Positions 1 through 10,127 of a stretch of 64,000 nucleotides of DNA are shown piece by piece. This DNA comes from Trichodesmium erythraeum GBRTRLIN201 (GTDB lineage Bacteria > Cyanobacteriota > Cyanobacteriia > Cyanobacteriales > Microcoleaceae), in the NCBI GenBank assembly GCA_018457135.1, contig JAGGDU010000216.1:19614-83613 (forward strand), given 5' to 3'. How positions within the stretch are numbered: position 1 is the stretch's first letter; each line of letters opens with the position of its first letter. The translations under genes were made by a program, and so were the position numbers. The notes under the pieces were generated by a model, which did not search any database, was not told the origin of the DNA, and saw only the letters and a program-made list of their open reading frames with translations.

Positions 1-153
1 GCCCTATTTGAAATTGATGGTGTAGCGCGTCGGATATATGTGGGAGAAAATATTGGCAGTAGTGGTTGGACTCTTGTGAAGGTAGTAAACCAGGAAGCTG
101 TGGTTCGTCGTAATGGTGAAGTTCGTTCTGTTTTTGTAGGCCAACAATTTTAG
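1..153 (+). CDS. C-terminal end of a GspC/PilP-like secretion or pilus protein (partial)
   Basis: The frame is open from the first base and stops at TAG 151-153, giving the last 50 residues of a protein that begins outside the window. The fragment runs from a short beta-rich stretch (IDGVARRIYVGENIGSSGW) to a terminal RNGEVRSVFVGQQF. This glycine-rich 'set a value, amplify it, report it' layout is typical of the C-terminal domain of cyanobacterial proteins related to type II secretion GspC or pilus PilP. The family call rests on about 50 residues and no catalytic motif, so it is tentative. A 500-bp gap with an inverted-repeat element follows it. Confidence 0.5.
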   Translation, partial: ALFEIDGVARRIYVGENIGSSGWTLVKVVNQEAVVRRNGEVRSVFVGQQF

Positions 154-169
154 TTATTGACACAGCCAA

Positions 170-262
170 ACAAGAAACCGGGTTTATACCCCTGATTATT
201 GTTTTTCGTACATACAATTAAGTGCATCTGGGAAATTTTGTTGATCAACCTGGTTTCTGTCT
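170..262. repeat. MITE-like inverted repeat with AGAAACC ends; rest of the 154-661 gap empty
   Basis: The segment starts with AAGAAACCGGGTTT and ends with AACCTGGTTTCT, which are inverted copies. The interior (CCCCTGATTATTG and CTGGGAAATTTTG) recurs in inverted order near 56320-56395, so this is a dispersed family. No reading frame is present. The remainder of the 154-661 gap is AT-rich; just before the next gene there is a short 'gataactgataact' repeat at about 639-652. I see nothing else in it. Confidence 0.6.
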
Positions 263-661
263 CAGTCTTAATACCATACATTAAAAAAGAATGTTTTCGA
301 ATAATAAGCACTATTAAAATACTTTAATTTGAAATGTCTATTTTATTATGACTCTTGATTCCTGACTCTTAAATTATAAGAAATACTCTAACTATTTATA
401 AGAAAAATTTATCAATTGGGCATAACCATAAAGTATATGATTTCGGGGAAAACATTAGATGCCCTACTATACTTACAGATGTATCCCATAAACTCCGTTT
501 CTTATAATACTCAAATTAATTCGCAGATTTGATATCAAACCTTGCCCTTAGAATTAAGAAAAAATAATATTAGCCATACATCTTTGAAGGCTCTAACTAA
601 GGGCAGTCAGTGCTAATAACTGATAAGGTTTAATGGTGATAACTGATAACTGGAATAACTT

Positions 662-1240
662 ATGGGTTTATTTGACGATTTCAGCCAATTTCTCGAAAAC
701 AGACTTGAAGAGTTCCTGCAGAATAACCCCCATTTAGAACTACAGGCACTTGAAGAGCAACTTCGCCAACAGGAAGAAGACACCCTGCGTCTCATTGTAC
801 AACTCCAGCGCCAAGAAAAAAAATTAGAACAAGATATTCTCTCAACGGCTCAAGAAGTTAAGCTTTGGCATAACCGAATTGAAAAGGCACAAACAGCTAA
901 TAGAATAGATTTAGTTCAAGCGGCTCAGGAAAGAGAAGCATCTTTTTTACGACAAGGTAATCAACAGTGGGGACAGATGCAAGGATACAAGCAGCGTATT
1001 CAGCAGGCGACAGAACTATATCATCAGATTAAACAACGTCGTAAGGAGGTACGAGCAAAAGCTACTCAAGCTGAGACTAGTAGTTATACTGCTAGGAATG
1101 AAAAACGTTGGGAAACTGATGGCTGGAATCAAAACAGCTCCTATAATTTTGATAATTTATTCGACGACTTAGAGGAACAGTTTAAAAGCATGGAAACAAA
1201 CGAAGAAATTGAAAGAATGAAGCGGAATATGGGAAAGTAG
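662..1240 (+). CDS. Conserved cyanobacterial coiled-coil protein (TIGR04376-like)
   Basis: 192 residues, highly charged and rich in Gln and Glu. The N-terminus MGLFDDFSQFLENRLEEF is followed by a long predicted coiled coil (about residues 25-140) built of QEEDTLRLIVQLQRQEKKLEQ-type heptads, then a disordered linker and a short acidic tail (DNLFDDLEEQFKSMETNEE). This matches my recollection of the cyanobacterial family TIGR04376, whose function is unknown. There are no membrane segments and no enzyme motifs. The ATG is chosen because the conserved MGLFDDF start follows it directly; there is no clear Shine-Dalgarno sequence. It stands alone between large gaps. Confidence 0.75.
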   Translation: MGLFDDFSQFLENRLEEFLQNNPHLELQALEEQLRQQEEDTLRLIVQLQRQEKKLEQDILSTAQEVKLWHNRIEKAQTANRIDLVQAAQEREASFLRQGNQQWGQMQGYKQRIQQATELYHQIKQRRKEVRAKATQAETSSYTARNEKRWETDGWNQNSSYNFDNLFDDLEEQFKSMETNEEIERMKRNMGK

Positions 1241-1451
1241 TTGGATCTTTAGTAGGTCAGGAAATTTAATGATTTCCTGACTTTTCTACCCAGGAAAAAT
1301 ACAGTCATTATGTCAACTAGGCATGTAAATGCTAACGTTATCCCAGAGATGAAAACCTCAGAAGGATGAGAAAAGTAGGAGGCAAAAAATGAAAACGTGA
1401 ATTTGGCTAGTAGCTACTCTCGTTGTCATAAACCACAATGAGATGACTTAA

Positions 1452-1739
1452 AGCCCTATTTGGAGGTGACGACGATGAAAAAACGAGCAAGTCGATTTAT
1501 ATTGGCGTTGCCAATATCCTTGATAGGATAAGATGGAATTGACTACAGAAGAAATGCTATTTAAATACAAGGGAAAACAATCTGTTGAAAAAGATTTTAG
1601 TTTTTTTACCCCCCTAGAATTAACTGATAGCATATTTCTTAAATCCCTTCATAAAGTAGAAGCTTTAGGACTAATTATGAGCTTATGTTTATTAATTTAT
1701 ACTTCAGGCCAACCTCAAGTACGTCAAACTTTAAACTGA
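1452..1739 (+). pseudogene. IS1634-type transposase remnant (C-terminal part)
   Basis: From about 1485 the sequence reads RFILA, then after frame slips NILD, then MELTTEEMLFKYKGKQSVEKDF and FLKSLHKVEALGLIMSLCLLIY, ending QVRQTLN. This is the C-terminal signature of IS1634-family transposases (TELT-x-E-x-L-x-YK-x-QQ-x-VE, then FLK-x-P-x-RIEALGL-x-M-x-LCLLVY). At least one frameshift lies near 1507-1532 and the DDE core is missing, so the gene is dead. No inverted ends could be placed. Confidence 0.75.
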
Positions 1740-3231
1740 ACTAAATCTACTGTAAAAAATTAACTAGGCTTTTCTACTAATAAACCTACAAAATGATTAG
1801 ACATTTCAGTGTTTTCAGTTGATTTATTGATTGATTAATTATTGATTAATTGTGGAGTTAGGAGTATCTCTAATCTAACTTATTGGCCCTGAGAATTATT
1901 GAATTTTTTTCCTCTAAGTTGTCAAAGATACTATCTACTCAGTTGAGAAACTTGATACAAGAACAGGTACAACGTGAAAATCATCAATGATTGAGTGGCT
2001 TGACCAGCAAGTCAAGTGATAGAGAGACTTTGGCTATTTTTGCAGATGTTTATTGGCGATTTAGAGTAACTGATCTCATTCTCAAAGCTGTGTAGGAGGA
2101 GTTAAGGGAGTTACAAGTAAGTTAAAAAGCTGAACCCAAAAACTTTTTCGTCTACGTCCCTCAATAAAAATTTAGGGTAGGGAATAGGTCATTGATGTAT
2201 TGGTTTGGGTTGTTGGAGCCTAGGGGTAGCGATATCACCTCCTACTACTTACTATAAATTTAAGTACTTACTCAAGTTTTCTCGTCTTTTTATACTACAT
2301 TTTATAGTGTAACATGTATGCTAAATGATTTTGAAGATAAATGAGGTATCATGAAAAAGTATAATTGTTTAGCAAATCTGATTTGACTACATATGATAGA
2401 TACTTTTTCTAATATAATGATAAATTTCTATAAAACCAAAACTAATTTTGATAGAGATAAAAGTAGTGTATGTACCATAATCTTTACTAAAGGGAAGCAA
2501 AATATAGGTAAACTTAATTTTTTTAAGGTGAAAAATCTTTGTAAGTGGGTAAATAAAATAAATTACAGACTTAAAAAGCTAAAATCTAATCCTTGTGTAA
2601 ATAATTTTGTGTAGGTACTTATATGTTTTCGAAGACTTTCAGATTAAGTTGGTTAGGAAAAATGAGCAGATAATTTGGATATTTGTACGATTTTATCCAC
2701 TGATATTAATACAACAATATTTTCAATAATTTAAATCAGACAATTTATATAAGAATGCTATAATTATAAATTTAAACAGCTTAATTAGTTGAGGATTGAG
2801 GGAATACCACTATTTTTGGTAATGATTTCAGGTATGGCAATCTTCTGAGTCAGATGTTCTATCTGTTTGTTTTAGCAGGGATTTTATATGGAGTGTCCTT
2901 AAGGCTTTATATGTAATTTCTGTAAAGATTAGTAGCAGGTAAACAAAATAAATTACACATTGAGTGAAGCTAAATTTATTACTGTATAAACATCGTGTTT
3001 TGTAAATATATAAATAATTATGTGTAGGTGCTAAATTTGGTAAACAGACAATAAAAAAGAAGAAAAATAACTGTATCTAAGTAACTTAGAAAATGCTCTA
3101 AAATTGACTTTACCTAAGTTATGTAGTTGATGAAATTGTTATTATATAATTGTTATTATATTATTATTTATATAATAATTAGTCCATTTTTAAGACGATT
3201 CCAAACCCAGATATTTATAGAAGCAAAAAAA
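1740..3231. other. AT-rich gap with a dispersed degenerate repeat pair
   Basis: There is no supported gene in these 1.5 kb. Two stretches, about 2546-2625 and 2940-3035, share GTAAAYAAAATAAATTACA, a variable middle, and AAATAATTNTGTGTAGGTRCT, so they are diverged copies of one element. A 73-codon ORF covering the first copy (2393-2614) shows no protein-like composition and is not called. Short fragments around 1920-2100 may be further transposase debris but cannot be assigned. Confidence 0.45.
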
Positions 3232-3483
3232 ATGTCAATTAACGATGATTTTCTATACCCTCGCAGTCGCTATTATGGTAATTTTAGTCCGGAAAATTTA
3301 GTATTTAATGCTAACTTACAAGAATTTTCTCAGGAAGTTAGTTTTATCTGTGGCTTAGAAACAGGTGGGAAAATTTCTCAACAAGAAGCTTACTGCCAAC
3401 TGAAGAAGCTTTGGAAAAAGTTAAAAAAGTCTAGGAAAAAGTTAGGTATCGGTGAAAATGATCAGAATAGTTCGGAGGAATAA
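3232..3483 (+). CDS. Small conserved cyanobacterial protein (DUF7219-like)
   Basis: 83 residues starting at the ATG at 3232, giving MSINDDFLYPRSRYYGNFSP, the conserved N-terminus I associate with a small cyanobacterial family (DUF7219). The core EFSQEVSFICGLETGGKISQ is followed by a basic amphipathic tail with KKLWKKLKKSRKKLGIGE. An upstream in-frame start at 3127 would add a hydrophobic AT-rich leader unlike the family and is rejected. The product looks soluble and nucleic-acid- or protein-binding by charge, but its function is unknown. Confidence 0.7.
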   Translation: MSINDDFLYPRSRYYGNFSPENLVFNANLQEFSQEVSFICGLETGGKISQQEAYCQLKKLWKKLKKSRKKLGIGENDQNSSEE

Positions 3484-3532
3484 AATATTTGAAATAAGTA
3501 AAAATGTTGAGGAAAAATATGTAATATAATAT

Positions 3533-3632
3533 GATCAGGACTTACGCACTGACTGCCATATCAAGTAGGGGATACAGACAATTTACTACCTACAGATAGC
3601 GTATTATCTATGAGTTTGCCTAAGTCCTGATC
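3533..3632. repeat. 100-bp MITE-like element with CAGGACTTA ends
   Basis: It begins ATCAGGACTTACGCA and ends TGCCTAAGTCCTGAT, a 15-bp inverted repeat with one mismatch. The interior has no ORF. The same outer motif (CAGGACTTA) bounds the 742-bp element at 21266-22007 and the insertion at about 56305-56403, which indicates a family mobilised by one transposase. Confidence 0.7.
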
Positions 3633-4108
3633 ACAAAAAATCAAAACTTATAAACCATAATGTAAAGATATAGTAATTTCCACAGTTTCACAGTTTACTG
3701 GTATAATAATAACGATGGGAAAACCATTTGCGGATATCTTTTTGGGTGACTTATAACATAGTAGAGATAGAGGAATAAAAGCCTGATTTTAACATACCCT
3801 TTTACCAATAACATGTTTAATTGGTTAATCTGCAACAAAAGTTTAACGTTCATGATATATTCTCAGCAAGTCTTCACTTTTGAACAGAGCGATCGCTTGA
3901 AGCAAAGTATGAGGTTTAACAACAAAATATTTCCACTTGCTTATCTTCAGTCTGTCACTTCTCTGATATTTAATCAATTCCTTGATGAATATTCTGGCAT
4001 AACTCTTGTTAAATTTGAATATAAACTGATGTAGCATTACGAGGCAAGATATTAGCAGGTTAAGGTGGAATAAGAGAGACAAGAACAGAGTAGATAACCA
4101 GATACCCG

Positions 4109-4440
4109 ATGCCAGCAACCTATAGCCATTATTGGCGACAAAAAGCGATGGAATTTGTTGACAATGGCCAAAGCTAGAGGGAAGTTATCCGGAATTTCGG
4201 TATCAGTAGAAATACTGGTAGTGCATGGATAAAAGGCAGAAAAGCAACAGGAGAATACAAAGCTTTGACAAGATTTTAGAAAGGATGTCACCGGAAAATC
4301 AAAGACTTAGAACAATTCGGAGAGTTTGTGAAATATAGTGGTCACATTATCCAGGAGAAATAGCTCAACTGTGGGAAGAGAAACTCAGACAGCAGAATGG
4401 TGGCGATGATCTGAAAAATTTGGGAATAATTTTGGAAAAA
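4109..4440 (+). pseudogene. IS630-type transposase remnant (N-terminal HTH part)
   Basis: From the ATG at 4109 the sequence reads MPATYSHYWRQKAMEFVDNG, a stop codon, then NFGISRNTGSAWIKGRKATG, a stop, and in a shifted frame KIKDLEQFGEFVKYSGHI. These are the helix-turn-helix and linker motifs of IS630-family transposases. At least two in-frame stops and a frameshift are present and the DDE domain is absent, so the gene is inactive. Confidence 0.75.
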
Positions 4441-5276
4441 AAACTTGGTAGTTCTGATATATGTAGTGATAAGTTAATATAATTGATTAGTTCTTGACAT
4501 TATTAAAAATTTGAAGATTCAATTATTGGCGATCGCTACATATAATCAGCTATCAAATTATCAGGAATTAACCCCAGGTATTCGGACTTAAATATACTAT
4601 TATCTCATCATAGTAATTGTCAAAAAAATCTCTATAACTCAAATGTCAAATCACCAACTAATCTATACTATGTTTAATAGTAATATTATGGTCAAAAATG
4701 GTACTATTCACAACAAAAAACCAAAATATTAATCTCAAAATTGTCAAAGAAATCATATTAGTAATGAAACCAAAGAATTCCGAAAATAAATTACTGGCAG
4801 AAAAAATTAGTGCAGTGGTGCTTCCTCTTAAAAAATTGGAAGCTTCAGAGATATGATGAGTTTAAGGACTTTTGGCATTGTGTTGATGCTTCTTTCAAAA
4901 AATGCCACAACGTATCTTCGTAATGCTTAATTTTTCTGGTTTTAGCGTTTTGAGAATCAATTCGGTCTATGTGAGATAGAAATATTAACGTTTCAACCTC
5001 TTGAGTGTAGAGATATTCTCACTGCTCAAAAGTTGATCACCATACCAGATGAAATTCCAAAATGTTACTAAAAGCTGAATACAAGCTAGTTGACATCCTC
5101 CCAGACCAGGCTGGAGGAATTTAGCAGATTTCAATCCTAAACCAAGACAAAACTCCCTTTATGAGTAGTAAATACGTCAGTGTTTTCATCTAATACTAAT
5201 TTCCTAAAGTCAAACTAAATATACCTTGACATTTTGGTTTTAAAGCTTAATAAATTACTTTTACAAATGTTGTTTA
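4441..5276. other. Decayed gap with a possible IS200/IS605-like end
   Basis: There is no intact gene. Around 4945-5060 one frame reads FGLCEIEILTFQPLECRDIL, which looks like former protein sequence of unknown family. At 5090-5125 the sequence AGTTGACATCCTCC followed by GGCTGGAGGAATTT forms a small hairpin that resembles the ends of cyanobacterial IS200/IS605 elements. This is a weak, motif-level call. Confidence 0.35.
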
Positions 5277-5735
5277 AATTTATGAAAAAAGCTCAAAAAA
5301 TCAAAAAAGAATACCCAGGTGCTGAATATCTATATGGTTTTGTTAGACCGAAAACAGAAAAAATATATTAGCTATTTAATTTCAACAAGTTAATACTGAA
5401 TGGCTAAATTTAGCCTATAAAATTTTGGCTCGATCTCTAATAATTTCTGAAAACAAAGTAATTTTAATCCAAGATAATGCAGGTTGGCACCGTAACAAAA
5501 AAGTTAATATACTAGAAGGAATGATAGTATATTTTATTCAGGCTTATTAATCTGAATTACAACCAGCATAAATATTATGGAAATTAATAGATGAACCTCT
5601 GGTTAATCAAAGCAAAGCCTTGAAACTATAGAGGAAATAGAATAATTTTTAGTAAAAAGATGTCATACTCTGATCAATCTGAAAGAAGATATAAAAAATT
5701 TGACTAATTACGATTGGTTTGATTTTGTTGAATTT
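5277..5735 (+). pseudogene. IS630-type DDE transposase remnant (C-terminal part)
   Basis: Readable fragments in changing frames are EYPGAEYLYGFVRPKTEKIY, VILIQDNAGWHRNKKVNIL, EGMIVYFIQAY, SELQPA, LWKLIDEPLVNQSKAL, and finally a segment ending LTNYDWFDF. Their order matches the catalytic half of IS630-like DDE transposases: the D-N-AGWH motif, then SPELQPAE-x-LW-x-LIDEPL-x-N. Many stops and frameshifts make it nonfunctional. It differs in type from the remnant at 4.1 kb, so two separate insertions are likely. Confidence 0.8.
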
Positions 5736-6253
5736 ATAACTAAGTTTTATGAAATAGATTTAGGATGATAACTATTCTCTATATTTAGTCTTTTTAGCTT
5801 AAGTAATAAACTGTTTTTTGTAGCGAGTAAGTTAACAGACTTTTTCTCTCCTAATTTGTAATTTTTAGTAGAAATGAAGCTAAATTATAATTCCAGACAA
5901 CACGGACACAACCATGTTTATTTTTAGGCTATCGGTCTTTTTGCACCTGGATAGATACGATACTTAAATCTATCGAGTCATAATTTGAATTTTTAACTAA
6001 TATTTAGGATCATAGGATCACATATTTATTAAAACAAAATCTACTAAAAATTACCCCGATTATGGATGGGTCTTTAAACTCAACTTTTTGCTAAATACTT
6101 ACCTTAAATTTTTCTTAAAGAGTAGTTAATATACTTAAATTAAAAATCAATTAGTATAATTTTTTTATAGTATTCTAAAAAACCATCTAAAGTCTGCAAA
6201 TAAATTTAGTTTATGTCCTTTTTCCTTCCGGCTTTTTCCTTTTACCTTACTCA

Positions 6254-6769
6254 TTAATATTCTGCTTTTTCTATTTGGTAACGAATATCATTTAAGTCCA
6301 CATATTGGTCTGTAGCATTTCGTAATTCTCTAGCAATCATTCCTTCAGTTGATACAACTGTAATATGAGTATTTTTAGAGCGCAATAGCTCAATAGCTCT
6401 TTCAAAATCTCCATCTCCACTAAACAAGACTACTTCATCATATTGGTCTACTGTATTAAACATATCTACAACAATTTCAATATCTAAGTTAGCTTTTTGA
6501 GAATAGCGACCTGAAACATCATCATAATATTCTTTCAAAATTTTAGTCCGTACTGTATAACCCAAACTAATTAAAGCATCTCGGAATCCTCTTTGATCTT
6601 GTGGGTCTTTTAATCCTGTATACCAAAAGGCATTTATTAATTTTACTTCTGGTTTATTGAAGTATTCTAATACTCTTCTTGGGTCAAAAAACCAACCATT
6701 TTTTTGTTGAGCATAGAACATATTGTTCCCGTCAACAAATATAGAAAGACGGTTCATGGAAATTTTCAT
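6254..6769 (-). CDS. NYN-domain protein of the LabA type
   Basis: 171 residues forming one NYN (PIN-like) domain. The visible motifs are the first acidic cluster FVDGNNMFY (about residues 11-19), the central NLDIEIVVDMF and the C-terminal FSGDGDFERAIELL, which supply the acidic metal-binding residues expected of a PIN-fold RNase. Cyanobacterial LabA, which takes part in circadian output in Synechococcus, belongs to this family and has about this length, but I cannot separate LabA from its paralogues here. A second ATG four codons in (6757) is an alternative start. The gene is isolated, with more than 500 bp of AT-rich sequence on each side. Confidence 0.75.
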   Translation of the reverse strand: MKISMNRLSIFVDGNNMFYAQQKNGWFFDPRRVLEYFNKPEVKLINAFWYTGLKDPQDQRGFRDALISLGYTVRTKILKEYYDDVSGRYSQKANLDIEIVVDMFNTVDQYDEVVLFSGDGDFERAIELLRSKNTHITVVSTEGMIARELRNATDQYVDLNDIRYQIEKAEY

Positions 6770-7397
6770 AGAAACTTAATTTAATATTTATTTTAGATAA
6801 TTTAGACTCAACCTATCAATGTATCAATATTTTTATCATTTATGCAATATTTAGCTGATCAAAACTTACTTTTTTTCTAGTATATTTCATATTCATACTA
6901 CTAAAAATTACCCTAATATTTATCAAGGGATAAAATAATATTTTTCTGTACCTATAATTTTAATTAAGCTAGCAATCAGTTATTCTATATTTTAGGCTTT
7001 TTTTTATAAAAGAATATTATTTTTATACGGAAAAATTTTTAGTTCTCCTCCTATATTTCAATACAATACCTTTATTTTTTTATTAAGATAATAAGATAAT
7101 AAGTTAATACTTGATTAACCTAATGGCTAAATTTAGCTAAATCCAAAATAATTCACATAATAAGTACCTTAGCCAGATTATTTACCTATTTTAATTATCT
7201 ATGCTTTGTAGAAGGCAAATAATTCGGCTTGTATAAATAAAATATGTAATTAATTTTGCACGACAACTTAAAAGCTGTGTATGCAGAATTCTAAATATAG
7301 AAAATTGTGGGCAGTAGAAAATTACAGCCCTATAATTCAGAAATTAGATAGATAAAAACTTAAATCCTGATAGATTCTTGGAAACTTATATCAAAAC
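6770..7397. other. Gap without recognisable features
   Basis: AT-rich, no ORF with protein-like composition and no clear inverted repeat. It separates two minus-strand genes, so it should hold the promoter of the NYN gene on its left side, but no convincing -35/-10 pair is visible. Confidence 0.4.
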
Positions 7398-8045
7398 TTA
7401 AGCCTTCTTACTTTCAATTGCCCAACGAGCTAACTCGGTCCGATTATGTAGACCAGTTTTACCAAGCATATTGCTCACATGACTTTCGATCGTTCTTTGA
7501 CTAACTTCCATAATTTCTGCAATGTCACGATTAGCCATTCCCTGGGCTACTAATTTGACTACTTTTAACTCTCTGGGAGTCAACTCTACGTTTCGGCGTA
7601 CCTTAATTGTTGGCCTATCGCTAAAACTGGAATTGTGATGTTTAATTAGGCGAGAAGCTTGTTTAAGAGAAGATTCTACTTGAGCCACAAGTTCTTCAGG
7701 TTCAAATGGCTTGACAATGTAGACGTCAGCTCCAGTATTAAGACCCTTAACTCGATCCTGAATTTGACCCTTTGCAGATAAAAATAGAACTGGAACCCAT
7801 TCTGTAGCTAAATTTTCTCTGATATGCTGCACTAGGTTGTAGCCATTCATTTGTGGCATCATCACATCACATATAATCAGGTCAGGAATTTGTTCTTCTA
7901 AAAGTTCTAGAGCTTCTCGGCCATTTTCTGCTGTTATTACCTGATATCCGCGAAATTCTAAATAATCTTTCACTAATAAGATTAAATTAGGGTCATCGTC
8001 AACTAACATTAAATGTTTTGTATTTATAGCGTTTGTTTCCTTCAT
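7398..8045 (-). CDS. NarL/FixJ-type response regulator (receiver + LuxR HTH)
   Basis: 215 residues from the ATG at 8045; an in-frame GTG at 8060 would add five. The receiver domain (about residues 12-125) has the acidic pair LVDDDPN, the phospho-acceptor Asp in LIICDVMMPQMNG (about residue 60) and the conserved Lys in YIVKPFEPEE. After a linker, the C-terminal LuxR-type HTH reads LTPRELKVVKLVAQGMANRD and SQRTIESHVSNMLGK. The layout resembles the cyanobacterial/plastid Ycf29 group, but that assignment is only a guess. No histidine kinase is adjacent, so its partner is unknown. Confidence 0.85.
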   Translation of the reverse strand: MKETNAINTKHLMLVDDDPNLILLVKDYLEFRGYQVITAENGREALELLEEQIPDLIICDVMMPQMNGYNLVQHIRENLATEWVPVLFLSAKGQIQDRVKGLNTGADVYIVKPFEPEELVAQVESSLKQASRLIKHHNSSFSDRPTIKVRRNVELTPRELKVVKLVAQGMANRDIAEIMEVSQRTIESHVSNMLGKTGLHNRTELARWAIESKKA

Positions 8046-8060
8046 AATTGAAGAACTCAC

Positions 8061-8663
8061 TTTTTTGATTCCTAAAAATATTAACTTTACAGAGGGGTGA
8101 GCCCACTTATTTCATAAGATACAGTTGGAAGTAGGACAGGTTTACATCTTTCCTTGAAATTAATAATATATATTTTTACCTAGAAGGGTTGGACAGTATC
8201 TAATGCTGAAAGGAGGTTTATCCCCTATTTATTATAGATTATAGATTTTATATTCAATCAATAGTTCTATAATTTAGGTAGATATAGCTAGATAATAGTT
8301 TTATAGTTGTGGAAAATAGCTCCTACTACTTTTAATAATAAATAAAATATGATAATTCAACTATATTCCCTACTAATAGTATCATAAATATTATATATAA
8401 ATATAGTTTTTATTAACTAAAAAGTAACCCTGCAATGTAAATATTTAGACATATTTTTTCTATAAATTTTAATAATTTACTAAGTCACTATCTATTTTGA
8501 CAAGAGTATAAAAAACTGTTGGCAAAATTAATTAAGTATCAAGAAAGTGTTTAGTAACTAAATCTTTCCGCTGGAATAAGCCTATTGTTCTTCATATCCC
8601 TCAAGTTATAATAAAAAAAAATTAACAAGTAATTATGTCTTCAGTTATTACCTAATATTCCTC
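8061..8663. other. Gap without recognisable features
   Basis: AT-rich sequence between the response regulator and a decayed ORF. I see no gene, tRNA or strong hairpin. It must carry the regulator's promoter, which I cannot place. Confidence 0.35.
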
Positions 8664-9172
8664 TTACATATCTCCAAATTCTACATTTTCTTTTGGCAAA
8701 GGATGAGTTATAAAAAAATATTTATCTACAACTTGAGAGCCGATGATAGATTTTTGAATAATTCTTTCAATTATAGGGTTAGTTGCAGAATAGTAGGATA
8801 CTTCTTTAGGAAAAATAACCATAGTTGCACCATGAAACAAACTCGTAAACAGTTAGCTTTAGCGTGAAATATATAACCTTAGCTGTTAAGGCCAGGGTCA
8901 TTAAGGTTTAATTTTTTCACAAGTTTTTTGAGATAATTTCATGCTTCTAAAACAACTTTTTTTAAGCAAAATTTTGGTTTAGTTTGGTAAGCACCAATAA
9001 AAATATGTCTCTGAATTTTACCTAGTCTGAGAAATTGGACACAAATATCTAGGGACTCTTGACAAATATCTGAGTCAATATTCGACTGTTGAAAATATCC
9101 TTGGGATATGGCTAGCTGAACGTCAGTCCCATGAGCTTTTTCTCCTGTGTTAAATATATTAACTCTCATCAA
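8664..9172 (-). pseudogene. Decayed ORF of unknown family
   Basis: On the minus strand an ORF from 9172 to 8939 reads MMRVNIFNTGEKAHGTDVQL and ends in KPKFCLKKVVLEA. After stops and frame changes, an open stretch of about 60 codons ending at 8664 reads LFHGATMVIFPKEVSYYSAT and FITHPLPKENVEFGDM. The fragments are ordered on one strand and have protein-like composition, so they probably derive from one former gene, but I do not recognise the family. Confidence 0.35.
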
Positions 9173-9968
9173 CTTTCAAGACGCTTTGAATCTGGTTCTA
9201 CTACAATAGTCCCTAGTGAGTTAAATGTCTAATGGAGAATGTCAAATGACTTACATTTCTAGAAGATCAAAAGTTTGACTCCCATAATTTTAGTTTATAG
9301 TCTTCTGAGATTAATTTTTGCTCCACCGTTGTTAAGTCAAAAGTTAAAAGTTAAGACTTAATAAGTATACCAAACCCAGTGAGCGAAAAGCTAGTTTTTC
9401 CAAATCCTTCCAACCCTTCTGCTTTCTGCCTTGCTCTTTTAATAAAGCTTCCAGATTTAGTATTACGGCATGGGATCAGACATTATAACTATAAGGTTTG
9501 AATAGTAAAGCTCTTGTAGTGCTAACATCTTGCTCAGTAAATCTTTGCCTTATAGTAGAAGGAAGTGCTGTCAAAGTAATTTCTGAAAAAGTAAAGGCAA
9601 TACTCAGGTTAAGTAGCAGGCAGGAGGAATTGATCCTGACACTGAAGGAAGTAGCCTTGTGACAATCTTAGGAAGCAGGCAGCCAGTCTATTTCAATGGT
9701 TCCTTTTCAGGAAGTCCTAAAGGTCAACTTCAGCTAAAGCGCCTCCTATCTCTTGTCTTTTCAATGAGTTTTCAGTGCCAAAATGTGGAGCAAACAGAAT
9801 TTATCAATGTCCTTAATACTAACTGCCAGGCAGCTTAAGACATTCTTACTACTCTCAGATTTAATACGTGCTGTGAATTTAACTTCTGATTTTTAAGTTA
9901 TGACCTTAGCTTATACTTTAGACTTTTGACTATTATATTATAACTTTTGGTAAATACCCAAATCCTCA
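9173..9968. other. Gap upstream of groESL, debris only
   Basis: Near 9570-9660 one frame reads ISEKVKAILRLSSRQEELIL, which suggests a lost coding sequence, but stops follow at once. A tandem AAAAGTTAAAAGTTAA tract lies near 9340. Nothing is intact before the groESL control region at 9969. Confidence 0.35.
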
Positions 9969-9984
9969 GTTCGGGAACCCGTAC
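9969..9984 (+). promoter_or_regulatory. K-box-like element upstream of groESL
   Basis: GTTCGGGAACCCGTAC fits exactly the pattern GTTCGG-NNAN-CCNNAC described as the K-box for cyanobacterial groESL promoters (light-linked control in Anabaena). It lies 40 bp upstream of the CIRCE operator. The match is seen in sequence; its function here is inferred. Confidence 0.6.
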
Positions 9985-9995
9985 AGCTTAGTTAG

Positions 9996-10025
9996 TTGCC
10001 ATTGCCATAGTAATTCGGCTAAATT
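9996..10025 (+). promoter_or_regulatory. Candidate sigma-70-type promoter of groESL
   Basis: TTGCCA at 9996-10001 and TAAATT at 10020-10025 are separated by 18 bp, and the -10 box abuts the CIRCE operator. Repressor binding at CIRCE would then cover the start of transcription. The hexamers are imperfect. Confidence 0.4.
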
Positions 10026-10050
10026 AGCACTCAGATAGTAAGAGTGCTAA
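10024..10050 (+). promoter_or_regulatory. CIRCE operator (HrcA binding site)
   Basis: A perfect inverted repeat, TTAGCACTC-N9-GAGTGCTAA, 78 bp before groES. This is the standard heat-shock operator bound by the repressor HrcA, so groESL is expected to be released from repression during heat stress. Confidence 0.97.
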
Positions 10051-10127
10051 AAAAGAACATGAAACTGAGAAATTTGTTTCACCCTTAAGGCTCTCAACAA
10101 TAACAAAATATATTTGGAGGTAATGTA

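Noticed and set aside
2393..2614. 73-codon ORF
   Set aside because: It overlaps a dispersed non-coding repeat, has Asn/Lys/Ile-rich composition expected of random AT-rich DNA and no recognisable domain.
3813..4118. Overlapping ORFs on both strands upstream of the IS630 remnant
   Set aside because: Both frames lie in AT-rich debris, overlap each other and have no family resemblance.
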